Below are positions 17,459 through 26,139 of a DNA stretch of 64,000 bases, piece by piece. Made by a program: the position numbers and the translations under genes. Origin of the DNA: HGM11501 sp045123995 (GTDB lineage Bacteria > Bacillota > Clostridia > CAKSNL01 > HGM11501). The first letter of the stretch is position 1; each line of letters starts with the position of its first letter. The notes under the pieces were generated by a model. The model saw nothing but the letters and a program-made list of their open reading frames with translations. It made no database searches and was not told the origin of the DNA. Where the stretch lies: contig JBGVKY010000014.1 in the NCBI GenBank assembly GCA_045123995.1, positions 186,001 to 250,000 on the forward strand. Reading direction: 5' to 3'.

Positions 17459-18711
17459 TCTTCCACACGTTCAATTTGGGCACCCAAGGAACGGAGTTTA
17501 CCCTCGAAGTTTTCATATCCTCTGTCTATGAAAGAAAGGTTTGAAACTTCGGTTACGCCCTCTGCCATGAGTCCTGCAATTACAACAGCGGCACCGCCAC
17601 GTAAATCAGTAGCTTTGACAGGAGCACCGTAAAGCTTAGGAACAGATTCTATGGTGGCCATTTTTCCTGAAGCGTTGATTTTTGCACCCATTCTTATGAG
17701 CTCATCTGTATACTGGAAACGGTTGTCCCAAACGCCCTCAACCATAACGCTTACACCCTGTGCAACAGTTAAAAGTGCAACCATCTGAGGTTGGAGATCA
17801 GTGGGAAAGCCTGGATAGGGCATTGTTAAAACGTTGGTGCACTTGAGAGAAGAAGTTCCTTTGACTCTTATGGAGTCGTCAAATTCGGTTACGGTTGCGC
17901 CAACCTCTATAAGCTTTGCGGTAAGTGATTCCATATGCTTTGGAATCACGTTTTTAATAAGTACATCTCCGCCTGTTGCGGCTGCGGCAATCATAAAGGT
18001 TCCTGCTTCAATCTGGTCTGGAATTATCTGATAAGTTCCTCCGTTCATGAAGTTTACGCCTTTTATTTTAACTCTGTTGGTACCTGCACCTCTTATGTTG
18101 GCACCCATGGCATTTAAAAAGTTTGCCATATCAACTATATGGGGCTCTCTTGCAGCATTTTCAATGACGGTTACGCCCTCTGCCTTGCAGGCAGCCAGCA
18201 TAATATTTATTGTGGCACCGACACTTACTTTATCAAGATAGATATTTGCGCCTATAAGAGATTTGGCCTCGGCCTTTATAACCCCTCTGGAATCGTCAAT
18301 TTGGGCACCCAGCGCAGTAAAGCCTTTTATGTGCTGGTCAATGGGACGGGTGCCGAAATTACAGCCCCCGGGCATAGCAATTTCTGCCTTTTTAAATCGG
18401 CTTAAAAGTGCACCAATTAAATAGTAAGACCCTCTTATGCGCCTTACCAATTCATAGTCAGGAACTGCATAGGAGATATTTTCTGCATCAACCGTAATTG
18501 TATGTTCATCAGGTCTTTCTATAACTGCACCGAAACATTCAATCATCTCTAAAATAACGGATACGTCACTGATGGACGGTATATTTTCTATGCGGCATTT
18601 TCCGTTAACCAACAATGTACCTGCCAAAATGGCAAGAACGGAATTTTTTGCACCGCTTATATTAACTGAACCGGAAAGAGGAGTTCCGCCTTTTATTATA
18701 AGTTTTTCCAT
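17455..18711 (-). CDS. murA: UDP-N-acetylglucosamine 1-carboxyvinyltransferase
   Basis: First committed step of peptidoglycan synthesis: adds enolpyruvate to UDP-GlcNAc in the cytoplasm. 418 residues, normal length. It shows SGAKNSVLAILAG at the N-terminus (the KN pair contacts substrate), RRIRGSYYLIGALL, and the catalytic loop MPGGCNFGTRPID with the Cys that fosfomycin alkylates, so fosfomycin sensitivity is expected at this site. FPTDLQPQM and the DLRGGAAV motif follow. First gene of a murA / MBL / ubiquitin-fold unit. Start ATG at 18711. Confidence 0.96.
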   Translation of the reverse strand: MEKLIIKGGTPLSGSVNISGAKNSVLAILAGTLLVNGKCRIENIPSISDVSVILEMIECFGAVIERPDEHTITVDAENISYAVPDYELVRRIRGSYYLIGALLSRFKKAEIAMPGGCNFGTRPIDQHIKGFTALGAQIDDSRGVIKAEAKSLIGANIYLDKVSVGATINIMLAACKAEGVTVIENAAREPHIVDMANFLNAMGANIRGAGTNRVKIKGVNFMNGGTYQIIPDQIEAGTFMIAAAATGGDVLIKNVIPKHMESLTAKLIEVGATVTEFDDSIRVKGTSSLKCTNVLTMPYPGFPTDLQPQMVALLTVAQGVSVMVEGVWDNRFQYTDELIRMGAKINASGKMATIESVPKLYGAPVKATDLRGGAAVVIAGLMAEGVTEVSNLSFIDRGYENFEGKLRSLGAQIERVEE

Positions 18712-18760
18712 TTTTAAATCCCCTGTCGATAGTTTTTATAAATTTAACTATATTTATTTA

Positions 18761-18789
18761 ATTATACTACTAATTAAACAAAAAAGCAA
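18761..18789 (-). promoter_or_regulatory. murA promoter
   Basis: On the minus strand TTGCTT, 17 bases, then TATAAT. About 50 bases upstream of the murA start. Confidence 0.55.
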
Positions 18790-18807
18790 TGTTTTTCTAA
18801 ATAAGTT

Positions 18808-19911
18808 TTATATAAAGAGTATTATGGTCATTGCAATGGTGAGTAAAAACACAAAGGAAAAGTTAAAAAGTGAAAAAAGACCGATATAACGCCAGGATTT
18901 CCCGGGATTATATTTAAGATATTCTCTGAAAGTGATTAAACTTGCGAGGGAAGCAATAAGTGTTCCTGCACCGCCTATATTTACGCCTAAAAGAAGTTCC
19001 TTATAGTTCGCTGTAAACTGTGAAAGTAAAATAGCAGAGGGTACGTTACTTATAAACTGACAGGATAAAATTGAAAAGACCAAAGTGTTTTTTGATAAAA
19101 GTGAAGAAAAGAAATCCCGAACCAGTGGAATTCTCGCCATATTCCCTGAAAAAATAAAGAAGAAGAAAAAGGTGAATAAAAGGGGATAATCCACCTTTTT
19201 AAGGGCGTCTCTGTCTAAAAACAAAAGGGAAATCAAAATTATCAAAAGGCCCAGTAAGTAGGGAATTCCCTTAAAAACAATTAAAATAGAAAGGGCAAAA
19301 AGCAAAAGATATATGGTTTCTTTCTTCTTGTCCGTTGGGATTTCTTCGTCAGCAATTAAAAGAGGCTCTTTTTTTATAAAAAGGCAGCAGACTGTAATTA
19401 GTATAACTGAAATTATAAAGGGCGGAGCCATGATTTTCACAAATTCAAGTGTGGGAATTTCAAACTTGGAATAAAGATAAAGATTTTGCGGATTTCCAAA
19501 AGGAGTAAGCATTCCTCCTAAGTTTGCGGCAATATTCTGCATGATAAAAGTGAAAGCCATGAGCTTTTCTTTCTTTGTACTGGTAAGAATGAGATATCCC
19601 AGGGGAAGGAAGGTTATAAGAGCCATGTCATTTGCGATGAACATGGAGCCTATAAATGTTATGTAAACCAAAGCCAGGATGGCATTTTTGGTATTTTTGA
19701 AGGACTTTACAATTTTTTTTGCCAGTATATAGAAAAAGTTTATGTTTTTAAGGGCACAAACCACAGAAAGCACGGAAAAAAGACAGGCTAAGGTCTTAAA
19801 GTCAAAATATCCAAGATACCCTTTATCCGGCGGTATAATAAGCGTGGTTACTGCCGCCAGAAAAAGGGCAATAAACATCACGGCATTTTTCATTATGAAT
19901 TTTTTTATCAT
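18808..19911 (-). CDS. SLC13/ArsB-like (ion transporter superfamily) permease
   Basis: About 367 residues, almost entirely hydrophobic, with about ten membrane helices. The motif ANLGGMLTPFGNPQNLYLY and a second SNVPSAILLSQF segment are the paired re-entrant regions of the ion-transporter superfamily (SLC13/CitMHS/ArsB); the Asn-Pro after Gly is typical of Na+-coupled anion carriers. The substrate is not predictable. An ATG at 19929 forms TAATG with the upstream stop, but the ATG at 19911 has a properly spaced CGGAG, so 19911 is used here. Last gene of the lnt-birA-GTPase/NYN operon. Confidence 0.75.
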   Translation of the reverse strand: MIKKFIMKNAVMFIALFLAAVTTLIIPPDKGYLGYFDFKTLACLFSVLSVVCALKNINFFYILAKKIVKSFKNTKNAILALVYITFIGSMFIANDMALITFLPLGYLILTSTKKEKLMAFTFIMQNIAANLGGMLTPFGNPQNLYLYSKFEIPTLEFVKIMAPPFIISVILITVCCLFIKKEPLLIADEEIPTDKKKETIYLLLFALSILIVFKGIPYLLGLLIILISLLFLDRDALKKVDYPLLFTFFFFFIFSGNMARIPLVRDFFSSLLSKNTLVFSILSCQFISNVPSAILLSQFTANYKELLLGVNIGGAGTLIASLASLITFREYLKYNPGKSWRYIGLFSLFNFSFVFLLTIAMTIILFI

Positions 19912-19928
19912 GAAGATCAGCTCCGTCA

Positions 19929-22502
19929 TTAAATATCTATATTGATTCTGTTAAAAGCATTGTTTTCAGACTTTTCCGCGATTATTTTTCTCATGGAGGA
20001 AAGTGAAGATTGGACTTCTTCGAAAAACTCCGTTGCACTCACTCTTATAGCTCCGTGACCAAAGATAATAACCTGCTCTAAAAAGTCTCCTGTTGCAACT
20101 AAAACTCTGTAATTTTTACTAAGTTCCTTTGAGGTTTTTTCAATGTAGGAATCGGCAGTTTCCGCCGTTTTTGTATATACCACTTTGATGCCGTTCACAT
20201 CTTCAATGTCACGGCCCGGCCTTTTAACCTTGTATGCATCGAACACCAAAATTATATTATGGCTGTTTAAGGCGTTATAGCTACATACCTTATCTATAAG
20301 TAAATCTCTGGCTGCATCTATATTTTTTTCTGCTAAAGCCTTGGTTTCGGGCCAGGAGAAAATAATGTTATAGCCGTCGATCAAAAGATAGGTGGGAAGA
20401 GGCTTATATGGCTTTGAAGCTTGTTTTTTGGTGGGAACGGGAGTGTTTTCTCTTTTTTCGGCATCAGGCTTTCTTTCTTTGATTTTACCGTAGGTACGTT
20501 CGAAAATTTCTAAAAGCTCATCTTCTGAATAATTTTTCTTTTTGGGCGGCTCGGTAATCAAACAAAGCTCCTCTTTCGGGCTTTCGGGCATGGGAAGATG
20601 CATATATTTTGTAACTTCATTCCATTTCGCCGTAAAGCCGCTTCCTCCGGCACAGAAAACTGAATCGGGAGTATTTCTTAAATCGCTCTCAGGGTCGTAT
20701 AGAGAGTTTTCAATAACCTCTTTTGGATTTATACAAAGGTCATAACCCGAGAAAGAAAAAGAAATATTGCCCTCTCCGTGAGTATAGGAACTTATTTCAT
20801 CCGGATATTCTGAAATTAAAGAAACCGGAGCTCGTCCTTTTATTATAGAAATTTCCTTTTCGGTAAGGGGCGAAGAAAAGGATGCACCCATTCTGTCTAA
20901 GTCTGATAAGGCACGGCCCACTGATTTAGTGGGAACTTTCAATAAAAAGTCATAGTAGGGCTCTAAAAGCTGACTTTCTCCCTGCATTAAGCCCTGACGA
21001 ACGGCACGGTAGGTTGCCTGACGGAAGTCGCCGCCCTCTGTATGCTTTAAGTGGGCTTTTCCGTTTATAAGGGTTATTTTGACATCAGTTAAGGGAGCTC
21101 CTGTGAGGACTCCTCTGTGATTTTTTTCCGCAAGATGGGTAAGTATGAGTCTTTGCCAGTTTTTAGAAAGTAAATCCTCGGAAATATCCGTGGCAAATAA
21201 AAGGCCTGAACCACGGGGTGCTTCTTCAAGTTTTAAGTGAACCTCCGCATAATGGCGTAAAGGCTCGAAGTGACCGAATCCGTAGGATGTCCCTTTTAAG
21301 GTTTCTTTGTATAAAATTTTTCTGCTTTCAAAAGCCACATCTAAAGAAAAACGTTCTGATAAAATTCTTTTTAATACTTCAAGCTGGATTTTACCCATAA
21401 CGCTGACGTCGATTTTTCCTGTATCTTCCGAAAAGGAAACGGATAATTTTGTTTCCTCCGCTTCAAGTTTACGGAATGAAGATAAGGCATAAGAAAGGTC
21501 TGTTCCCTCTTTTAAGGTAACCGTATAAGTGAAAACACTTTCTGATAAAAGGGAGGGAGGATTTTTTTCAAAACCCAGCCCGATTCCTGCTTCTACGGAA
21601 GAAAGTCCGGTAAGAGCCACCACCTGACCGGGGAGGGCTTCTCTTACGGGAGTGAAAGAACTGCCGTGATAAATTCTTATCTCGTTGATTTTTTCTTCTC
21701 CGTCTTTTCCGGGAAGGGTCTTTTTTACTTCAAGGCTTCCGCCGGTTATCTTGACGTGGGTAAGTCTCTGACCCTTGTCGTCTTCTGAAATTTTAAAAAC
21801 TTTTCCGCCGAAGTCCTTGGGGTATATTATCTCTTTTGTTAAATCAAAAAGGGAGGTTAAAAATTCTTCTACACCATCGCCTTTTAATGCCGAACCAAAA
21901 AAGCAGGGAAAGATTTTTCTTTCTTTTATGGCATCTTTTAAGGAATCGGTTTTGATTTTTCCCGTATCTAAAAATTCCTCCAAAAGCGTTTCTGAATTGG
22001 TTGCAACATTTTCAAAAAAAGTCTCGTCAATCACGGAAAAATCTTGACACAGGGGAGAGAGCTTGTCCTTTATTTCGGTAATTAAAGAAGACTTGCCCTC
22101 ATTAAAAAGGTCGGTTTTATTTATAAAAATAAAGGTGGGGATTTTATAGTGCGATAAAAGATTCCATAAAGTAACGGTATGGCTCTGGACGCCCGAGGGA
22201 GCGCTTATAAGCAAAACGGCATAATCAAGAACCGAAAGCACACGTTCTGCTTCGGCTGAAAAATCAACGTGACCGGGAGTGTCCAATAGAGTGATTTCTG
22301 TGGTTTCGTTTTTTATTATTGCTTGCTTCGAAAAAATAGTTATTCCGCGGTCTTTTTCTATTTCGTTGGTATCTAAATATGCATTTTTGTAATCGACTCT
22401 TCCCTTGGTACGAATGGAACCCGAAGTGTAAAGCAAAGCCTCCGACAAGGTGGTTTTTCCCGAGTCAACGTGAGCTAAAATTCCCAAAACTAATCTTTTC
22501 AT
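19929..22502 (-). CDS. TetM/EF-G-like translational GTPase fused to a YacP/Rae1-type NYN ribonuclease domain
   Basis: 857 residues in two modules. Residues 1 to about 640 follow the ribosomal-protection/EF-G layout: G1 AHVDSGKTT, switch region DRGITI, G3 DTPGHVDF, G4 NKTD, then domains II-V including LLEPYYDF and GGDFRQATYRAVRQG. A conserved block NTPDSVFCAGGSGF and KYMHLP ends this part. After a charged Lys/Pro-rich linker (about 655-700), residues 702-840 form a NYN (PIN-like) domain: LLIDGYNIIFSWPE, ILVFDAYK, TAETADSYIEK and VATGDFLEQVIIFGHGA, with Asp residues placed as in B. subtilis Rae1. Rae1 cuts mRNA in the ribosomal A site. A resistance role is not supported; ribosome surveillance is inferred. 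Overlaps birA by 4 and the permease by at most 1 base. Confidence 0.88.
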   Translation of the reverse strand: MKRLVLGILAHVDSGKTTLSEALLYTSGSIRTKGRVDYKNAYLDTNEIEKDRGITIFSKQAIIKNETTEITLLDTPGHVDFSAEAERVLSVLDYAVLLISAPSGVQSHTVTLWNLLSHYKIPTFIFINKTDLFNEGKSSLITEIKDKLSPLCQDFSVIDETFFENVATNSETLLEEFLDTGKIKTDSLKDAIKERKIFPCFFGSALKGDGVEEFLTSLFDLTKEIIYPKDFGGKVFKISEDDKGQRLTHVKITGGSLEVKKTLPGKDGEEKINEIRIYHGSSFTPVREALPGQVVALTGLSSVEAGIGLGFEKNPPSLLSESVFTYTVTLKEGTDLSYALSSFRKLEAEETKLSVSFSEDTGKIDVSVMGKIQLEVLKRILSERFSLDVAFESRKILYKETLKGTSYGFGHFEPLRHYAEVHLKLEEAPRGSGLLFATDISEDLLSKNWQRLILTHLAEKNHRGVLTGAPLTDVKITLINGKAHLKHTEGGDFRQATYRAVRQGLMQGESQLLEPYYDFLLKVPTKSVGRALSDLDRMGASFSSPLTEKEISIIKGRAPVSLISEYPDEISSYTHGEGNISFSFSGYDLCINPKEVIENSLYDPESDLRNTPDSVFCAGGSGFTAKWNEVTKYMHLPMPESPKEELCLITEPPKKKNYSEDELLEIFERTYGKIKERKPDAEKRENTPVPTKKQASKPYKPLPTYLLIDGYNIIFSWPETKALAEKNIDAARDLLIDKVCSYNALNSHNIILVFDAYKVKRPGRDIEDVNGIKVVYTKTAETADSYIEKTSKELSKNYRVLVATGDFLEQVIIFGHGAIRVSATEFFEEVQSSLSSMRKIIAEKSENNAFNRINIDI

Positions 22503-23239
22503 AACTTAAGTGTAATTTCTCCTGAATCAAGGATTTCAAATCCGTCTTCTTTTTCTATCAAAAGGGCACCTGAATCTAAAATTTCTCTGGCAAACCCTCT
22601 ATATTCGTTATTGTTTTTTATATAAGTTACTTCTCTTCCTAAAACAAGGCTGTTTTCTCTGTAAGTTTTCATAAAGGATAAGTCAAAAGGCTTTTTCCAA
22701 AAGGTGAGAAGTCTTCTGATAAGATCCGAGGCGAGGAGATTTATGTCCACATCTTTGTTAAGCGAGGAAGCTATATCCTTTAAGGAATCGGGAAAGGATT
22801 GAGTGGTTAAATTTATGCCGATACCTATAAGAATAAAAGAAGTTTCTCCTTTTACCGATTCGGTTAAAATTCCTGAAATTTTTCTGCCGGAAATATATAG
22901 GTCGTTAACCCATTTTATAGAGCATTTTACCCCGGTAAGGCTTAAGATGGAGTCAAAAACCGCAACGGAAGAAGCAGTTGTTATATAGATATGGTTTTGC
23001 GTCTTATCAGAAAAGGGAAGGGCCAAAGTTAAATAAAGCCCGGTATCTTTAGGGGAGAAAAAGCTTTTGCCCTGTCTGCCTCGGCCTTCTGTCTGCTCTT
23101 TTGAAATTACCAAAAAGGGTGTTTTACTTCCGGCTTTAACTACTTCTTTTGCAAAGGTGCTGGTGGAGGAAATGGAGTCGAAAAAATAGATATCATTGAT
23201 TTCGGGAATAAGTGATCTGAGTTTTTCTTCGTCAATCAT
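22499..23239 (-). CDS. birA: Biotin--[acetyl-CoA-carboxylase] ligase (class I, no DNA-binding domain)
   Basis: Attaches biotin to biotin-dependent carboxylases via biotinyl-AMP. 246 residues. The biotin-binding GRGRQGKSF loop, KWVNDLYI and KISGILTE (catalytic Lys region) are all present, and ILIGIGINL closes the core. The N-terminal winged helix of E. coli-type BirA is missing, so it is a ligase without repressor function. It overlaps the lnt end by eight bases and the GTPase/NYN start by four, within a compact operon. Confidence 0.93.
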   Translation of the reverse strand: MIDEEKLRSLIPEINDIYFFDSISSTSTFAKEVVKAGSKTPFLVISKEQTEGRGRQGKSFFSPKDTGLYLTLALPFSDKTQNHIYITTASSVAVFDSILSLTGVKCSIKWVNDLYISGRKISGILTESVKGETSFILIGIGINLTTQSFPDSLKDIASSLNKDVDINLLASDLIRRLLTFWKKPFDLSFMKTYRENSLVLGREVTYIKNNNEYRGFAREILDSGALLIEKEDGFEILDSGEITLKL

Positions 23240-24680
23240 TTTCTCTCCTCCTTTTAAGCGAGATAAATAAGATTAAAAGTGAAAATAAGATAATAGGTAT
23301 ATCACCCCAGAGAGTATAAAGGGTGGGGGAATCTATAAGAAGTACATTTTCTGTAAGGGACCCTTCTTTGCCTGTGTCAAGATGTGATAAGATATTTCCC
23401 TTTGTGTCTATAAATGCAGAAATTCCTGTGGAAGCACTTCTCACCACATATTTTCTGTTTTCTACCGCACGGAATATGCTGTGGCACAAGTGGAGATAGG
23501 CACTTCTTCCTTTGGAAAACCATGAGTCATTGGTGGAAATGCAAAGGATATTAGCACCATTTTTTGAAGTCTCCCTGGAAAAGTCAGGGAACATGGAATC
23601 AAAGCATATAACAGCGCCGATTGAAATGCCATCCTTCGTAAGTGGAACGGATGAATTCCCCATTGAAAACCCTACATCTTTTAATTCAGGGAAAAACAAA
23701 TCAAGCAAAGGATAATATTCACCGTAGGGAACTAAATGTCTTTTGTGAAAAACCTGGTCATCCCCCGGGATAAGGTATGATGATGTGTATTTTTTATCTT
23801 CAGTTTCATCTTCATATAAAGCTCCAAGCAGGGCGACAACTCCATTTTCTTCAGCAGTATTTTTCATTTTATCAAAAAAAGGACTTTTATTAAGATAAAG
23901 GGGGATGGCGCTTTCTGCAAAAACTATAAGGTCAGCACCCTTTAATTCTTCCGTAGTTTCTTCAATTATTTTGTTTGGCGGTGTTGTCCATTTCACAAAG
24001 GTCCCGTATCCGTTCTGCACACATTTGGCGGTGATTTTTTCACCCTTTTCCGGAGAAAAATATAAAAAGGAAGAGAGAAGTATATTAACCAAAAGTAAAG
24101 CTACGGGAGAAATCATATATTTTATGTTTTTCTCATGAAAGGACATAGCCAGAGAGGAAGAAAAATATATTATAATAAAAGAAATAAAGAGCATGCCGAA
24201 TATTGAAGCAGTCTGTATCAAAAAAGGGAATGAAGCAAGGGGCAGAGAAATTCTACCCCAGGGATATCCAAGGGGTGTTGCAGGAAGAGAAATTATATAT
24301 TCATATAAAACCCAAAGGCTTGAAAAAATGAGAGGGGAACTTTTTTTGGCTGCCCTTTTTTGGAAATATGAATAGACTTTTGCAAATAAACCCGCAAAAA
24401 GCCCCTCAGCTAAAATTACGATGCAATAAGCAATCAAAGGAAACAGCTTTCTAAAAAGAGAACTTTCTGAAAGATGCGAAAGATCGAGGCTTGATAGAAA
24501 CAAAGAGTTTATAAGGAAAAAAAAGAAACCAAACAAAAAGCCCTTGGCAAAGCACCTCTTTTCGTTTAGGAGGGAAAGGAAAAATAACGAAGGTGAAATA
24601 AAAAGAAAGGGCCATGTATTTTCTGTGATAAATGAAAGGCCTGATAAAAATGCTGAAACCAGGCAAAAAACAATGTCCAT
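23232..24680 (-). CDS. lnt: Apolipoprotein N-acyltransferase homologue
   Basis: 482 residues. Residues 1 to about 200 contain several hydrophobic helices, then a nitrilase-like (CN hydrolase) domain with the catalytic triad: Glu in VFAESAIP, Lys in KRHLVPYGEY and Cys in GAVICFDSMFPDF. A final membrane helix ends the protein. This is the layout of Lnt, which N-acylates diacylated lipoproteins at the outer face of the membrane. Lnt is standard in Gram-negative and high-GC bacteria and less usual in Bacillota, which mostly use other N-acylation systems. First gene of the operon; AAAGGACGG precedes ATG. Confidence 0.87.
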   Translation of the reverse strand: MDIVFCLVSAFLSGLSFITENTWPFLFISPSLFFLSLLNEKRCFAKGFLFGFFFFLINSLFLSSLDLSHLSESSLFRKLFPLIAYCIVILAEGLFAGLFAKVYSYFQKRAAKKSSPLIFSSLWVLYEYIISLPATPLGYPWGRISLPLASFPFLIQTASIFGMLFISFIIIYFSSSLAMSFHEKNIKYMISPVALLLVNILLSSFLYFSPEKGEKITAKCVQNGYGTFVKWTTPPNKIIEETTEELKGADLIVFAESAIPLYLNKSPFFDKMKNTAEENGVVALLGALYEDETEDKKYTSSYLIPGDDQVFHKRHLVPYGEYYPLLDLFFPELKDVGFSMGNSSVPLTKDGISIGAVICFDSMFPDFSRETSKNGANILCISTNDSWFSKGRSAYLHLCHSIFRAVENRKYVVRSASTGISAFIDTKGNILSHLDTGKEGSLTENVLLIDSPTLYTLWGDIPIILFSLLILFISLKRRREND

Positions 24681-24751
24681 TTTAAGACCGTCCTTTTTTT
24701 AATAACATATAAATTTTATCATATTTTCTTTATTTAAGCAACAAAAAAATC

Positions 24752-24780
24752 TTGATATGAGCACTTTTTTGTATTATAAT
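24752..24780 (+). promoter_or_regulatory. murT-gatD promoter
   Basis: TTGATA, 17-base spacer, perfect TATAAT, 26 bases upstream of the GTG start. The region 24681-24806 also has to carry the divergent lnt promoter, which I could not place confidently. Confidence 0.65.
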
Positions 24781-24806
24781 TAAATGTATAGTTAAAATAG
24801 ATTGGT

Positions 24807-26129
24807 GTGGTAAAAATAGATAGGTTTGTTATATATGTATGTAAAGTGATTTCTCTTATATGTACCATTCTGGGCGGAGGAAGTGCTCTTCCCGGTAAAA
24901 TTGCTCTTAAAATCCGCCCCTCTATACTTAAAAAGGCGGCAGAGGGCTATAAGGTTATTATGGTAACAGGTACCAACGGAAAAACTACTACCAGTGCTCT
25001 TATAACGGGAACTTTACGTCATGCAGGATTGAGGGTTGTAAGTAACAGTCAGGGTGCAAATATGATAGACGGAATAGTTACTTGCTTTATAAAAAATTAC
25101 AAAAAAGGTGAAGTTGCCGTAATCGAATGTGATGAAGCTTACACGAGGGTTGTAAACCGCTATATAAAGCCTGAATTTATGGTTATAACAAATGTTTTCA
25201 AAGACCAGATGGACCGTTTCGGTGAGGTTTCCTACACATGGGGCAAGATAAAGGACGCAATAAAACTCTCTCCTGAAACTACCCTTGTATTCAACGGAGA
25301 TTTACCTCTTTTCAGGAAAAATGAGTTTCCTAACCCTTCATATTATTTCGGTTTTAATGAGGGAAAGGCTGATACAGGGGTTAATACCGAACCCGCATAC
25401 TGCGATGAATGCGGAGAAAAATATAAGTATAATTATATTACCGCCAAAAATCTTGGGGACTACTATTGTCCTTCCTGCGGCGCTAAAAGACCTCACTGTG
25501 CCTTTAGACTTGACTCAGTAGAAGAAATAAATTCGGAAAGCTCCAGGGTTTTGATAAACGGAATTTCTGTTTCCTTATCTGTGGCGGGTATATATAATAT
25601 ATATAACGCTCTGGCTGCTTTTTCCGTAGCTTCCTTAATGGGGATTGATTCTCTTATAATCAAACAGGGCATTGAAAGACAACAAAGCTGCTTTGGACGT
25701 GATGAAGTGGTTAAAGTGGGCTCTGCCGAGCTTCAGATTTCGCTGGTTAAAAACCCTACCGGCTGTGATCTATGCATAGATACAGTTTCTCTCTATAAGG
25801 AAAAGTGCAATCTTTTAGTTATCTTAAATGATAACTGGGGAGACGGAAAGGATGTTTCCTGGGTTTGGGAAGCCTCCTTTGAAAAGCTTTTAACCATGGA
25901 CTTTGACAAAGTTATAGTCGGCGGAACAAGATATATGGACATGGCGGTAAGGCTTAAATACGCTTCCTTTCCTAAAGAAAAAATGGTGCTTTGTGAAACT
26001 GAAGAGGAGATAATAAAGGCTGTAAAAGAATCATGTCACAAGGTGTTTGGTCTTTGCACTTATACGGGCATGACATCTTTGAGAAAGACCTTGCACTCTA
26101 AGGGATTTATAAAAGATTTGTGGAAATAA
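24807..26129 (+). CDS. murT: Lipid II isoglutaminyl synthase, Mur-ligase subunit
   Basis: With GatD, amidates the alpha-carboxyl of D-Glu in lipid II. 440 residues. ATP loop VTGTNGKTTT, the central NVFKDQMDRFGE, and a Cys4 zinc ribbon (CDEC...CPSC, about 200-230) inserted in the middle domain, as in S. aureus/S. pneumoniae MurT. The C-terminal domain keeps GKDVSWVWE with Asp349, the residue that contributes to the amidotransferase active site of its partner. GTG start, weak ribosome site. Its position and N-terminal sequence GGGSALPGKIALKI match the family, so the start is well supported by alignment. Confidence 0.93.
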   Translation: MVKIDRFVIYVCKVISLICTILGGGSALPGKIALKIRPSILKKAAEGYKVIMVTGTNGKTTTSALITGTLRHAGLRVVSNSQGANMIDGIVTCFIKNYKKGEVAVIECDEAYTRVVNRYIKPEFMVITNVFKDQMDRFGEVSYTWGKIKDAIKLSPETTLVFNGDLPLFRKNEFPNPSYYFGFNEGKADTGVNTEPAYCDECGEKYKYNYITAKNLGDYYCPSCGAKRPHCAFRLDSVEEINSESSRVLINGISVSLSVAGIYNIYNALAAFSVASLMGIDSLIIKQGIERQQSCFGRDEVVKVGSAELQISLVKNPTGCDLCIDTVSLYKEKCNLLVILNDNWGDGKDVSWVWEASFEKLLTMDFDKVIVGGTRYMDMAVRLKYASFPKEKMVLCETEEEIIKAVKESCHKVFGLCTYTGMTSLRKTLHSKGFIKDLWK

Positions 26130-26139
26130 GAGGGATTTT

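Noticed and set aside
19929..22502. Tetracycline resistance gene (tetM/tetO)
   Set aside because: The GTPase part is only distantly related to TetM, the gene is housekeeping-like in a core operon, and it carries an extra nuclease domain. A resistance call is not supported.
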